A stretch of 64,000 bases of DNA from an uncultured Tateyamaria sp. (GTDB lineage Bacteria; Pseudomonadota; Alphaproteobacteria; Rhodobacterales; Rhodobacteraceae): NCBI RefSeq assembly GCF_947503045.1, contig NZ_CANNCF010000001.1, forward strand, positions 248,001 to 312,000, in the 5' to 3' direction. Position numbers and translations under genes: made by a program. Of this stretch, positions 53,889-62,006 are shown piece by piece (position 1 is the first letter of the stretch; every line of letters begins with the position of its first letter). The notes beneath the pieces were generated by a model, which was given only the letters and a program-made list of their open reading frames with translations, ran no database searches and was not told the origin of the DNA.

Positions 53889-55547
53889 ATGCCCAAGATC
53901 ATCGATTTCCAAACCGATCCGTCGAACTATCGCCACTGGCGGGTCGAATATGACGGGCCGGTGGCCAACCTGTTCATGGATGTGGACGAGGATGGCGGGC
54001 TGTTCGAGGGCTATCAACTCAAGCTGAATTCCTACGATCTGGGTGTGGATATCGAGCTGGCGGACGTGGTGCAGCGCATGCGGTTTGAACACCCCGAGGT
54101 CAAGGTTGTGGTGATGCAATCGGCCAAGGACAAGGTATTCTGTGCGGGCGCCAATATCCGGATGCTGGGCGGCGCGGCGCATGCCCACAAGGTCAACTTT
54201 TGCAAGTTCACCAACGAGACCCGCAATTCTTTTGAGGCCGCCGAGGCGGACAGCGGCCAGAAATACATCGCAGCTGTCAAAGGCGCCTGTGCGGGGGGCG
54301 GCTACGAATTGGCGCTGGCCTGCAATCACATCATGCTGGTCGACGATTCATCGTCTTCGGTGTCGCTGCCGGAGGTGCCGCTGTTGGCCGTGCTGCCTGG
54401 CACCGGCGGGCTGACCCGCGTGACCGACAAGCGTCATGTGCGCCGCGATCTGGCGGATGTGTTTTGCTCGACCGAAGAAGGCGTGAAGGGCAAGCGCGCG
54501 GTGCAGTGGAAGCTGGTGGACGAGGCGATCCCCAATTCGAAATTCGACGCGGTGGTGGCCGAACGGGCGCGCGCCTTTGCCGATGCGTCGCCCAAGGCGG
54601 ATGTGGCGCAGGGGATCGCGCTGGGGCCGCTCGACAAGAGCATCGGCGATGACGGGTCGGTGACCTATTCGCTGGTCGAGGTGGCCGTGGATCGCGCGGC
54701 GCGGCGTGCAACACTGACTCTGAGCGGCCCGTCCGAGGCGGCACCCGCGGATATGGCTGCGTTTCAGGCACTGGGTGATCAGGCCTACACGCTGCGGCTG
54801 GCGCGTGAGCTCGACGATGCCATCCTGCATCTGCGTCTGAACGAGATCGAACTGGGCCTGCTCGTGTTCCGCACGCAGGGCGATCCCGAGATGCTGCTGG
54901 CCCACGAGGCACAGTTGTTGGGCAATGCGGATCATTGGCTGGCCAATGAGGTGCTGAAATACTGGAAACGGGTGTTGAAACGGGTCGATGTGACCTCGCG
55001 CTCCATGGTCGCTTTGGTCGAACATGGCAGTTGCTTTGCCGGAGTGCTCGCCGAATTGCTGTGGTCGGTCGATCGCAGCTACATGATGGAAGACGAATTC
55101 GAGGGCGACAATCGACCCATCGCGACGGTGACGCTGAGCGCGGGGAATTTCGGCACGTACCCAATGGGCAACGACCTGACGCGGTTGCAGACGCGGTTTT
55201 ATGGCGGTGCCGGGGGCGACGGTCTTGAGGATCAGATCGGCGAAGCATTGGAAGCCGAAGAGGCCGAAGAGCTGGGGCTGGTCACCATGATCCTTGATGA
55301 CATCGACTGGGAGGATGAAATCCGCATCTTCATGGAAGAACGCGCGTCGTTCTCGCCCGATGCGATGACGGGGATGGAGGCAAACTTGCGCTTTGCCGGA
55401 CCTGAGACGATGGAGACGCGCATATTCGGGCGTCTGACCGCCTGGCAGAACTGGATATTCAACCGCCCCAACGCGGTTGGGGATGACGGCGCGTTGCAGC
55501 GCTATGGATCGGGCCTGCGGGCGGACTTTGATATGAAACGTGTGTGA
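53889..55547 (+). CDS. boxC: 2,3-epoxybenzoyl-CoA dihydrolase BoxC
   Basis: A 552-residue enzyme that hydrolyses and opens the ring of 2,3-epoxybenzoyl-CoA to the dehydroadipyl-CoA semialdehyde and formate. It begins MPKIIDFQTDPSNYRHWRVE, and the crotonase-like half has DKVFCAGANIRMLGG and KGACAGGGYELALACNHI, then PEVPLLAVLPGTGGLTRV. The second half (LVEVAVDRAARRATLTLSG onward) is a further crotonase-like domain. The ribosome site before ATG 53889 is weak (GAG at about 10 bases). It precedes boxB by 76 bases containing a strong hairpin. Confidence 0.96.
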   Translation: MPKIIDFQTDPSNYRHWRVEYDGPVANLFMDVDEDGGLFEGYQLKLNSYDLGVDIELADVVQRMRFEHPEVKVVVMQSAKDKVFCAGANIRMLGGAAHAHKVNFCKFTNETRNSFEAAEADSGQKYIAAVKGACAGGGYELALACNHIMLVDDSSSSVSLPEVPLLAVLPGTGGLTRVTDKRHVRRDLADVFCSTEEGVKGKRAVQWKLVDEAIPNSKFDAVVAERARAFADASPKADVAQGIALGPLDKSIGDDGSVTYSLVEVAVDRAARRATLTLSGPSEAAPADMAAFQALGDQAYTLRLARELDDAILHLRLNEIELGLLVFRTQGDPEMLLAHEAQLLGNADHWLANEVLKYWKRVLKRVDVTSRSMVALVEHGSCFAGVLAELLWSVDRSYMMEDEFEGDNRPIATVTLSAGNFGTYPMGNDLTRLQTRFYGGAGGDGLEDQIGEALEAEEAEELGLVTMILDDIDWEDEIRIFMEERASFSPDAMTGMEANLRFAGPETMETRIFGRLTAWQNWIFNRPNAVGDDGALQRYGSGLRADFDMKRV

Positions 55548-55576
55548 GGGGCCGGGTTTTTAAGGAAAAATCCGAC

Positions 55577-55600
55577 ACGCAAAATTTCTGAATTTTGCGT
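55577..55600. promoter_or_regulatory. Perfect 10-bp hairpin/operator between boxC and boxB
   Basis: ACGCAAAATT and AATTTTGCGT are perfect inverted copies around TCTG, 24 bases before the boxB ATG region. There is no T-tract. The half-site ACGCAAAAT recurs at 51405-51413, and a close form at 53808-53818 in reverse. It may be a second regulator site or an mRNA-processing hairpin. Confidence 0.6.
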
Positions 55601-55623
55601 CCCGCGCCAACAGGAGATGAAAG

Positions 55624-57072
55624 ATGGATTTGGTCAACGTCAGTTATGACTCGCAGATTCCCAACAATGTGGGGCTGAGCCAGGACCGCAAGGTGCTGAA
55701 GGCGCTGGAAAAATGGCATCCCGGTTACATCAACTGGTGGAATGAACTGATCCCGCAGAACTTTCAGGAAAGCATGGTCTATTTGCGCACTGCCGTCAGC
55801 GTGGATCCGAAAGGCTGGGCCAAGTTCGACTACGTGAAGATGCCGGAATATCGCTGGGGTGTGCTTCTGGCCCCTGCGGTCGAGGATCGTCGCATTCCCA
55901 TGGGCGAGCATTATGGCGAGCCTGCGTGGCAGGAAGTGCCGGGCGAGTATCGCAACATGCTCAAACGTCTGATCGTGATTCAAGGCGATACCGAGCCGGG
56001 CTCGGTGGAGCAACAACGCTTTCTCGGGCTGACCGCGCCGAGCCTTTACGACATGCGCAACCTGTTTCAGGTCAATGTCGAAGAGGGCCGCCACCTTTGG
56101 GCGATGGTGTATCTCTTGCAGAAATATTTCGGCAAGGATGGCCGGGAAGAGGCGGATGACATGCTTGTTCGCTCTTCCGGCTCGGATGAGGCGCCGCGCA
56201 TGTTGGGGGCGTTCAATGAGGAAACGCCCGACTGGCTGTCCTTCTTCATGTTCACCTATTTCACCGATCGCGATGGCAAGATGCAGTTGGAAAGCCTCGC
56301 GCAATCCGGCTTTGACCCGCTGTCACGCACCTGCCGTTTCATGCTGACCGAAGAAGCGCATCACATGTTTGTCGGCGAGACCGGCGTCGGGCGCACCATT
56401 CAGGCGACGCTGGAGGCGATGCAGGCCAATGGCATCGATGATCCCTATGACATCGACAAGATCCGCGCCCTTGGAGTGATCGACCTGCCCACGATCCAGA
56501 AAAAGCTGAACTTGCATTATACCCTGTCCCTCGATCTGTTTGGGCAAGAGGTCAGCACCAACGCGGCCAATGCGTTCAGTGCAGGCATCAAGGGCCGTTA
56601 TCTGGAGCAGCGGATCGAGGATGATCACAAGCTGCAAAGCGACACCTATGCGGTGGCGAGCATCAAGGACGGGCAGATCGTAACCGAAGATGTGCCCGCG
56701 CTGACGGCCATCAACATGCGTCTGCGCGATGATTATGTGCGCGATGCCTCCGGCGGTCTGCGCCGCTGGAACAAGCAGATCCAGCGCACCGGGATCGAAT
56801 TCGAGTTGAAGCTGCCGCATGAAGGGTTCCATCGCAAGATTGGCGTCTTTGCCGGTCAGCCGATCACACCCGAGGGCACCTTCATCAGCGCCGAGGACTG
56901 GGCCGCGCGCGAGGCGGACTGGTTGCCCACCAAGGCGGATGGGGATTTCATCCAGTCGCTGATGAAGCCCTGTTTCGAGCCCGGCAAATACGCCAGCTGG
57001 ATCGCCCCGCCCCGCGTCGGGATCGACAACAAGCCGGGCGACTTCGAATATGTCAAACTGCACATGGCCTGA
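55624..57072 (+). CDS. boxB: Benzoyl-CoA 2,3-epoxidase subunit BoxB
   Basis: A 482-residue di-iron oxygenase that adds one O atom of O2 to benzoyl-CoA. It begins MDLVNVSYDSQIPNNVGLSQ; the first metal-binding pair lies near EEGRH (residues 152-156) and the second near EEAHH (243-247), on a four-helix bundle of the class I di-iron type. LNLHYTLSLDLFGQEVSTNA and RGRYLEQRIEDDH-like sequence follow. It needs electrons, normally from BoxA; in this window a flavodoxin follows instead. CAGGAG lies before the ATG. Confidence 0.97.
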   Translation: MDLVNVSYDSQIPNNVGLSQDRKVLKALEKWHPGYINWWNELIPQNFQESMVYLRTAVSVDPKGWAKFDYVKMPEYRWGVLLAPAVEDRRIPMGEHYGEPAWQEVPGEYRNMLKRLIVIQGDTEPGSVEQQRFLGLTAPSLYDMRNLFQVNVEEGRHLWAMVYLLQKYFGKDGREEADDMLVRSSGSDEAPRMLGAFNEETPDWLSFFMFTYFTDRDGKMQLESLAQSGFDPLSRTCRFMLTEEAHHMFVGETGVGRTIQATLEAMQANGIDDPYDIDKIRALGVIDLPTIQKKLNLHYTLSLDLFGQEVSTNAANAFSAGIKGRYLEQRIEDDHKLQSDTYAVASIKDGQIVTEDVPALTAINMRLRDDYVRDASGGLRRWNKQIQRTGIEFELKLPHEGFHRKIGVFAGQPITPEGTFISAEDWAAREADWLPTKADGDFIQSLMKPCFEPGKYASWIAPPRVGIDNKPGDFEYVKLHMA

Positions 57073-57084
57073 GGGAGAAACGCG

Positions 57085-57264
57085 ATGCAGATCAACCGTT
57101 CCACCCTGTCAACGGACACGACGCCGACCCGCGCGTTTTGTCCGCTGGAATGCGAAGAATGTAGAGGGATGTGTTTGCCGCTCTATATGATGTTGACGCG
57201 CGACGAGCAGGACGAGATGTGTCGCCGTTATGGTTTGGGCGCGCAGCCGGTCACACGGCATTGA
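57085..57264 (+). CDS. 59-residue cysteine-rich protein between boxB and flavodoxin
   Basis: Starts at ATG 57085 with AGGGAG 7 bases upstream, 12 bases after the boxB stop, and ends with TGA 17 bases before the flavodoxin. It begins MQINRSTLSTDTTPTRAFC and holds CPLECEECRGMC, spacing C-x3-C-x2-C-x4-C (Cys19, 23, 26, 31 or so by count), with a fifth Cys near residue 48 in DEMCRRYGLG. There is no signal peptide. The spacing could hold an Fe-S cluster or zinc, but I recognise no family. Placement suggests a role in BoxB electron supply or assembly; that is inference. Confidence 0.7.
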   Translation: MQINRSTLSTDTTPTRAFCPLECEECRGMCLPLYMMLTRDEQDEMCRRYGLGAQPVTRH

Positions 57265-57280
57265 GAAAGAGGGTAAGGTC

Positions 57281-57742
57281 ATGAAAGTAGGACTGTATTA
57301 CGGCTCGGAAACCGGTAATTCCGAAATGCTGTGCGAGGATATCGAGACGGAACTGGGTGGTGAATACGACTGCCACATCTCGAGCCTTGCGGATGTGAAC
57401 CCATCCACGCTTGCCAAGGACACGTTCTATATCTTTGTCACCTCGACCTATGGCAATGGCGATCTGCCCTCGACCGCGTTGCCGTTTGAAGAGGCGATCC
57501 TGGGTCAGGCGCCTGACCTGAGCGGGGTGCGTTTTGCGATCTTTGGCCTTGGCGATCAGGTTTTTGCCGAGACGTTCAATCACGGATCGCAAAAGCTGAT
57601 GCAGATGCTGCTGGACCGCAAGGCCGAGATGATCGGGGTGCGGGGGCTGCATGACGCGTCCGGCTTTGACATGCCCGAGGACGTGGCCCTGCCCTGGGTT
57701 GCGGGTATCATGGAGCAGTTGCAGGCGGCCAAAGCGGCCTGA
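57281..57742 (+). CDS. Flavodoxin-domain protein of the box operon
   Basis: A 153-residue single-domain flavodoxin of the MioC/short-chain group. FMN phosphate loop YYGSETGNSEMLCEDI (residues about 5-20); the ring-binding loops are VTSTYGNGDLPST and FGLGDQVFAETFNHG; ending ALPWVAGIMEQL. No reductase or ferredoxin domain is fused. It sits where one would look for boxA and could pass single electrons to BoxB. ATG 57281 follows a GAGGGTAAGG stretch; the thioesterase GTG begins one base after its stop. Confidence 0.88.
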   Translation: MKVGLYYGSETGNSEMLCEDIETELGGEYDCHISSLADVNPSTLAKDTFYIFVTSTYGNGDLPSTALPFEEAILGQAPDLSGVRFAIFGLGDQVFAETFNHGSQKLMQMLLDRKAEMIGVRGLHDASGFDMPEDVALPWVAGIMEQLQAAKAA

Positions 57743-57743
57743 C

Positions 57744-58166
57744 GTGACAGACCCTTTTATCCACGACATCCGCGTCACATGGGGCGATTGTGATCCGGCG
57801 CGCATTGCCTATACCGCGCGCCTGCCATGGTTTGCGCTCGACGCCATCAATGCCTGGTGGGAGGCCCATCTGGGTGGGGATGGCTGGTATCAGCTGGAGC
57901 TGGACCGCAATATCGGCACCCCCTTTGTCCATCTGAGCATGGATTTCCGCAGCCCAGTCACCCCGCGCCACCGGTTGATGTGCGAGGTTTGGCCCAGCCG
58001 CTTGGGCGAGACGTCGATCACCTTTTCCATGTGCGCCCGGCAGGATGGCACCTTGTGTTTCGAGGGGACGTTTACCTGCGTGTTCGTTGTGGCGGACCAG
58101 TTCAAACGCCAGCCTCCGCCCCCCGACCTGCGCGATATCATCGCACCCCTTGTTCGTCTCACGTGA
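57744..58166 (+). CDS. Hot-dog thioesterase (4-hydroxybenzoyl-CoA thioesterase-like)
   Basis: A 140-residue thioesterase. The motif IRVTWGDCDPARIAYTARLP with the Asp that is catalytic in Pseudomonas 4HBT is near residue 10-30; FALDAINAWWEAHLG forms the long helix and FRSPVTPRHRLMCEVWPSRL the strands. It starts at GTG 57744, one base after the flavodoxin stop. It probably releases CoA from stalled benzoyl-CoA-type esters and so rescues the CoA pool. Confidence 0.87.
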   Translation: MTDPFIHDIRVTWGDCDPARIAYTARLPWFALDAINAWWEAHLGGDGWYQLELDRNIGTPFVHLSMDFRSPVTPRHRLMCEVWPSRLGETSITFSMCARQDGTLCFEGTFTCVFVVADQFKRQPPPPDLRDIIAPLVRLT

Positions 58167-58224
58167 GGCCTTGAAGCAGCGCATTCGAGGACTAGAACCT
58201 TCTGTTAACCGTAAGAAATCACAT

Positions 58225-59118
58225 ATGACATCACCTAAACCGATCCCCGGTGCTTCGGTGCCGCTTATCTCCCGACTCGCCACACGTGTGCGGGCGGCCC
58301 GCCTGAACATGGGATTGCCCCGTCGCGCGCTGTCGGAACGGTCGGGCGTGTCGCCCCGTTATCTCGCGCAGCTTGAGGCGGGCGAGGGCAATATCTCGGT
58401 CCTGTTGCTGCACCGCGTGGCTATGGCGCTGAACATGAACATCGAGGATTTGCTGTCCGAAACGCCGCCTTTTGATGCGGATGTGACACGGGTTGCGCAG
58501 CTGTACGAGCAGGCGTCGGTGACGGTGCAGGGCAGGGTCCGCGCGCTGCTGGCCCCGGAGAACCCGGCCACGTTGCGCGCGCAGCGCATATGCCTTGTCG
58601 GGCTGCGCGGGGCCGGGAAATCGACGCTCGGCCGGATGGCGGCGGACAAGCTGAAGATCCCCTTTGTCGAGTTGAATGACGAGATCGAGACCGAGGTCGG
58701 CATGCCGTTGAGCGAGGTCATGGCCCTGTACGGGCAGGATGGTTATCGCGCGATGGAGGCCGAGGCCATCGACCGCGTGGTGGCGCGCCATGACAAGCTG
58801 ATCCTTGCCGTGGCGGGCGGCATCGTGGCCGAAACCGCCACTTACACGCAGGTGCTGGAGCGGTTCCACACTGTGTGGGTGCGCACCAGTCCGGCCGAGC
58901 ACATGGCCCGTGTCCGCGCGCAGGGCGATCTGCGCCCGATGGAGGGCAACCCGGCGGCGATGGATCAGCTCAAGAGCTTTCTGACGACGCGCACCCCGCT
59001 CTATGAGCAGGCGCTGGCGCAGGTCGATACAAGCACCAAGCCGGTACAGACTTCGGTCAACGAATTGCTGGCCGTGATCGCCACCAACCGCTTTCTGGAG
59101 AGCATCGGAACGCAATGA
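58225..59118 (+). CDS. boxR: Transcriptional regulator BoxR (HTH plus shikimate-kinase-like domain)
   Basis: A 297-residue regulator of the BoxR/BzdR family. The N-terminal XRE-type helix-turn-helix spans about residues 18-75 (RRALSERSGVSPRYLAQLEA). The C-terminal half resembles shikimate kinase, with Walker A GLRGAGKSTLGRMAA, ELNDEIETEVG and AVAGGIVAETATY, and in BzdR binds benzoyl-CoA, which releases DNA. ATG 58225; no strong ribosome site. The likely operator TGCA-N6-TGCA is at 53784. Its TGA overlaps the start of the next gene (ATGA). Confidence 0.94.
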   Translation: MTSPKPIPGASVPLISRLATRVRAARLNMGLPRRALSERSGVSPRYLAQLEAGEGNISVLLLHRVAMALNMNIEDLLSETPPFDADVTRVAQLYEQASVTVQGRVRALLAPENPATLRAQRICLVGLRGAGKSTLGRMAADKLKIPFVELNDEIETEVGMPLSEVMALYGQDGYRAMEAEAIDRVVARHDKLILAVAGGIVAETATYTQVLERFHTVWVRTSPAEHMARVRAQGDLRPMEGNPAAMDQLKSFLTTRTPLYEQALAQVDTSTKPVQTSVNELLAVIATNRFLESIGTQ

Positions 59119-59582
59119 CCGAGCTGGTCGCGCCACTGCAGGACGCGCTCTGGCAGGCCTGCGAGCAGATGTTGATGGACCACACCAACCCGTGGGAACT
59201 GGACGAGGCGCTTGTGGCGTGGGGATATAGGCTTGGCCCGTGCGAAGCGCAGGACCTTGTTGGTCTGGACGTCGTGCTGGCGGGTCGGGCCGGATCGACC
59301 CCGGCCCCCATCCTTGGCCGTATGGTGGCCGAGGGACGGCTCGGCAAGAAGGGGGGCTGGGGGTTTTATCGTTACCCCGGTGGCGGTGGCGCGGTGATCG
59401 ACCCGCTGATCGAAGATCTGATCCGCGAAGAGGCCCATTTCGCGCAGCGTGCCCGGGAAGAACTGGAGGGTGCGCCGCTGGTCGACCGTCTGCACGGGAT
59501 GATCGCGGCGGCGCTGCGGGCTGATCCTGAGGGTGCCGTGGCGCTACTGCATTTTCCGCGATCCAAAGTGCATCTGATCTGA
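59115..59582 (+). CDS. Stand-alone 3-hydroxyacyl-CoA dehydrogenase C-terminal domain
   Basis: A 155-residue protein that matches only the helical C-terminal domain of 3-hydroxyacyl-CoA dehydrogenases: WELDEALVAWGYRLGPCEAQ, DLVGLDVVLAGR, ILGRMVAEGRLGKKGGWGFY-RY. The NAD-binding Rossmann domain is missing and there is no upstream remnant, since the gene starts inside the boxR stop (ATGA). Residues after 95 (LIREEAHFAQRAREELEGAP) are helical and extra. It may bind acyl-CoA or dimerise with a full dehydrogenase elsewhere. It ends the aromatic operon. Confidence 0.82.
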   Translation: MTELVAPLQDALWQACEQMLMDHTNPWELDEALVAWGYRLGPCEAQDLVGLDVVLAGRAGSTPAPILGRMVAEGRLGKKGGWGFYRYPGGGGAVIDPLIEDLIREEAHFAQRAREELEGAPLVDRLHGMIAAALRADPEGAVALLHFPRSKVHLI

Positions 59583-59599
59583 ACCGCCGGTCGGACGCT

Positions 59600-59643
59600 C
59601 TTTGCCGCCTTGCGGCGTCAAAGACGCCCCACCCGCCGTCCCT
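59600..59643. terminator. Bidirectional terminator-like repeat, copy 3
   Basis: CTTT, GCCGC/GCGGC around CTT, and CAAAG form a short hairpin with T-rich and A-rich flanks, followed by GACGCCCCACCCGCCGTCCC. This matches the layout at 22832 and 38157 and again separates convergent genes. Confidence 0.6.
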
Positions 59644-60131
59644 TACCCCATCGCCAGAAGGATCAGCGTGCCGATCCCCCAGAGTGTCATCTGGTAATGG
59701 GTGTTCTGTGCCCCCTCGTGGCAGAACCAGTAGCAAAAGTGGTTGCCCACGATCAGGAATCCGGCCCAGACGGCGGTGAACATCATCGCCCCGCTCATTG
59801 CGATGCTGCGCCCGGCCTCGGCGCTGGTGGTGCCTGCGATAGCCATCAACAGCGTGATCACCCCGGCCCAGAGGACAAGCGTGGCGACAAGTTCGACACC
59901 GACCACTAGCCGGAAGGCGAGTTGCTGCACCCGTCTGTTCGTGATCGCGCGATGCGCAAGACTGGCAAAGGCGTCGGGGTATTCGGACCGCAGACGCGTC
60001 ATTTCCATGACCTCGGCGGTGTAGGTTTCATTGACGGACGGGTGCAGGATGTTGTCGCGCACCCCGAGGGTGAGCCATGCAGCGATCAGCGATGTGCACA
60101 GGGCCTGCGCGGCCAAAAGCGTCGTTTCCAT
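59643..60131 (-). CDS. DUF2165-like small integral membrane protein
   Basis: A 162-residue protein with about four membrane helices: LLAAQALCTSLIAAWLTLGV, LVVGVELVATLVLWAGVITL, SIAMSGAMMFTAVWAGFLIV and MTLWGIGTLILLAMG. The strongly conserved-looking GNHFCYWFCHEGAQNTHYQM near the C-terminus is the segment by which I place it in DUF2165. Function unknown. ATG 60131 has GGAAGGAA upstream. It is separated from the binding-protein gene by a strong terminator. Confidence 0.78.
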   Translation of the reverse strand: METTLLAAQALCTSLIAAWLTLGVRDNILHPSVNETYTAEVMEMTRLRSEYPDAFASLAHRAITNRRVQQLAFRLVVGVELVATLVLWAGVITLLMAIAGTTSAEAGRSIAMSGAMMFTAVWAGFLIVGNHFCYWFCHEGAQNTHYQMTLWGIGTLILLAMG

Positions 60132-60161
60132 CCGGTTCCTTCCGGGTTTCGGGCCTTCCAT

Positions 60162-60193
60162 AAAAAAAGGGGCCGCCCAAGTCTGGCGGCCCC
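60162..60193 (-). terminator. Intrinsic terminator of the binding-protein gene
   Basis: On the - strand GGGGCCGCC and GGCGGCCCC pair around AGACTTG and are followed by seven T residues, 26 bases after the stop at 60219. Confidence 0.92.
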
Positions 60194-60218
60194 GATCATG
60201 TTCACCCTGTCGTCTGGA

Positions 60219-61874
60219 TCAGGTCCAGGCGAGTTGCTCTGGGCGGATTTCGAACGAGATGTGGTGACCGCCGCCAACCAGACCATCTTTGGTGTGGTTG
60301 TAAAGCGAGCGCCAGTAGGGCTGGATCGTCACACCGTCGTTCTGCAGGATCGCCTGACCTTCGGCCATCAGGGCGCGACGCCCTTCGAGGTCGGCCGTGG
60401 CCAATGCCTTTTCCAGGATCGCGTCGAATTCGGCGCTGGAATAGCCAAACTCGTTCCAGGCTTCGCCCGAGCGATAGGCCAGGGCCCAGATCTGAACGCC
60501 GAGCGGGCGGTGGTTCCAGTTGGTGGAGCTGAACGGGTACTTGACCCAGTCGTTCCAGAAGGTCGACCCGGGCAGGATGGTCCGTTTGACCTTGAACCCT
60601 GCATCACGCAATTGCGCTGCCACCGCGTCGGTGGTGTCCTTACGCCATGCATCGTCGATCGAGAACAACTCGTGCTCGAAGTCGAGCATTCCAGCCTCTT
60701 CCATCAGCGCCTTGGCGGCTGCTGGGTCGACCTTGCGCTCTGGCATTTCGGCGTATTCGGGGTGCATCGGGCCGACATGGTGGTTTTCGGCTGGCACGCC
60801 GCGACCGGCATAGCCCAGTTCCAGCAGGACCGAGTTGTCCACGGCCATGGTGATCGCCTGACGCACACGTGCATCGGCATAGGGCTTTTTGCCATCGACT
60901 TCGGCCAATTGGTTGGGCCGGATCACGATGGTCGCCGCTGTGACGATTTCGTTGTTCACCCAGCCATCCAGCGTGTCGAAGATGTCGATGAATTCGCCTT
61001 CGATCGAATAGGTCATGTCGATCTCTTCGGCTTCGGCTGCCGCCACGAATGCCGACGGGTCGGTGCCGTAGTCGATATATTCGACCCGGTCCAGATAGGC
61101 GCCGTTGCCTTCGTTCCACCACGTGTGCTCTTCATTGCGCACGAGGACGGCGGACACACCCACTTCGAGCGATTCAGGCAGATAGGGGCCTGTGCCGATG
61201 GGGCTGTCGATGCTGTCGATGGACGTGTCGGCGTGGATGATGGCCGCCGGATAGTCGGCCATGCCGGGGATCAGCGAGATGTCCGAACCGGGTAGGTTCA
61301 GTTTCACCGTGTGGCTGTCGACAACTTCGATGGCGCCGTCGATGGCCTTGTTGGTGTCGGGGTCGATCAGGATAGCGAAACGACCGGCCATCGAGTTGCC
61401 CTCGACGTCCTTGTCACACCAGCCGGTGATGTTGCGCGCCACGTCTTCGGCGGTAAAGTCCTCGCCGTTGTTCCACTTGACGCCCTTGCGTACGTTCAGT
61501 GTGTATTCGGTGGCGTCGTCGTTGATTTCCCAGCTTTCCAGCAGTTTGCCGGTGAATGTGCCGTCGTTCTCGTAGTGGACGAGGTATTCCTGCCAGCCGC
61601 GCGAGAAGTTCGCGATTTGCGACCAGTCATAGGTGCGCGGATCCTTGAGGCCACGGACTTCCATCTGGATGCGGACGGTGCCGCCTGCCTTGTGGGCCGC
61701 CGCTTGTGCGGGCGCGGCAAGGCCAAGCATGCCATAGGCTGTCGCGGCCGTCGCGCCGAACGCGCTGGCCATGGCCAGGAACTCGCGACGGTTCACGGGA
61801 TCAGTGCCGACCTTGCCGGCCGAATCCACGACGGATTGCGGCAGCGGTTTGCCGGTACGGGTCAAAAATGTCAT
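60219..61874 (-). CDS. Peptide/nickel-type ABC transporter substrate-binding protein, Tat-exported
   Basis: A 551-residue family 5 binding protein. Twin-arginine signal [20 protein letters not shown], ending near APAQAAAHK, so it should be exported folded. Core motifs: [32 protein letters not shown] and [27 protein letters not shown] precedes the ATG. The matching permeases and ATPases are not in the window. It may work with the oxidase and dioxygenase genes upstream. Ligand unknown. Confidence 0.9.
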   Translation of the reverse strand: MTFLTRTGKPLPQSVVDSAGKVGTDPVNRREFLAMASAFGATAATAYGMLGLAAPAQAAAHKAGGTVRIQMEVRGLKDPRTYDWSQIANFSRGWQEYLVHYENDGTFTGKLLESWEINDDATEYTLNVRKGVKWNNGEDFTAEDVARNITGWCDKDVEGNSMAGRFAILIDPDTNKAIDGAIEVVDSHTVKLNLPGSDISLIPGMADYPAAIIHADTSIDSIDSPIGTGPYLPESLEVGVSAVLVRNEEHTWWNEGNGAYLDRVEYIDYGTDPSAFVAAAEAEEIDMTYSIEGEFIDIFDTLDGWVNNEIVTAATIVIRPNQLAEVDGKKPYADARVRQAITMAVDNSVLLELGYAGRGVPAENHHVGPMHPEYAEMPERKVDPAAAKALMEEAGMLDFEHELFSIDDAWRKDTTDAVAAQLRDAGFKVKRTILPGSTFWNDWVKYPFSSTNWNHRPLGVQIWALAYRSGEAWNEFGYSSAEFDAILEKALATADLEGRRALMAEGQAILQNDGVTIQPYWRSLYNHTKDGLVGGGHHISFEIRPEQLAWT

Positions 61875-62006
61875 AATCTTCCTCTCTGTTGGTGTCGCGA
61901 AATCTTGTTCGCGCTCTTATAGGGCGGGTGAGTGTCCGCCATTTGGTGTTGCAGTTGTTCTGCGTTACTCCGACGCCCCTCTTTCTTGCGGGGGGACGGG
62001 CAGAGT

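Noticed and set aside
58231-59736. 501-codon frame opposite boxR
   Set aside because: Runs across boxR, the dehydrogenase-domain gene and a terminator; no domain.
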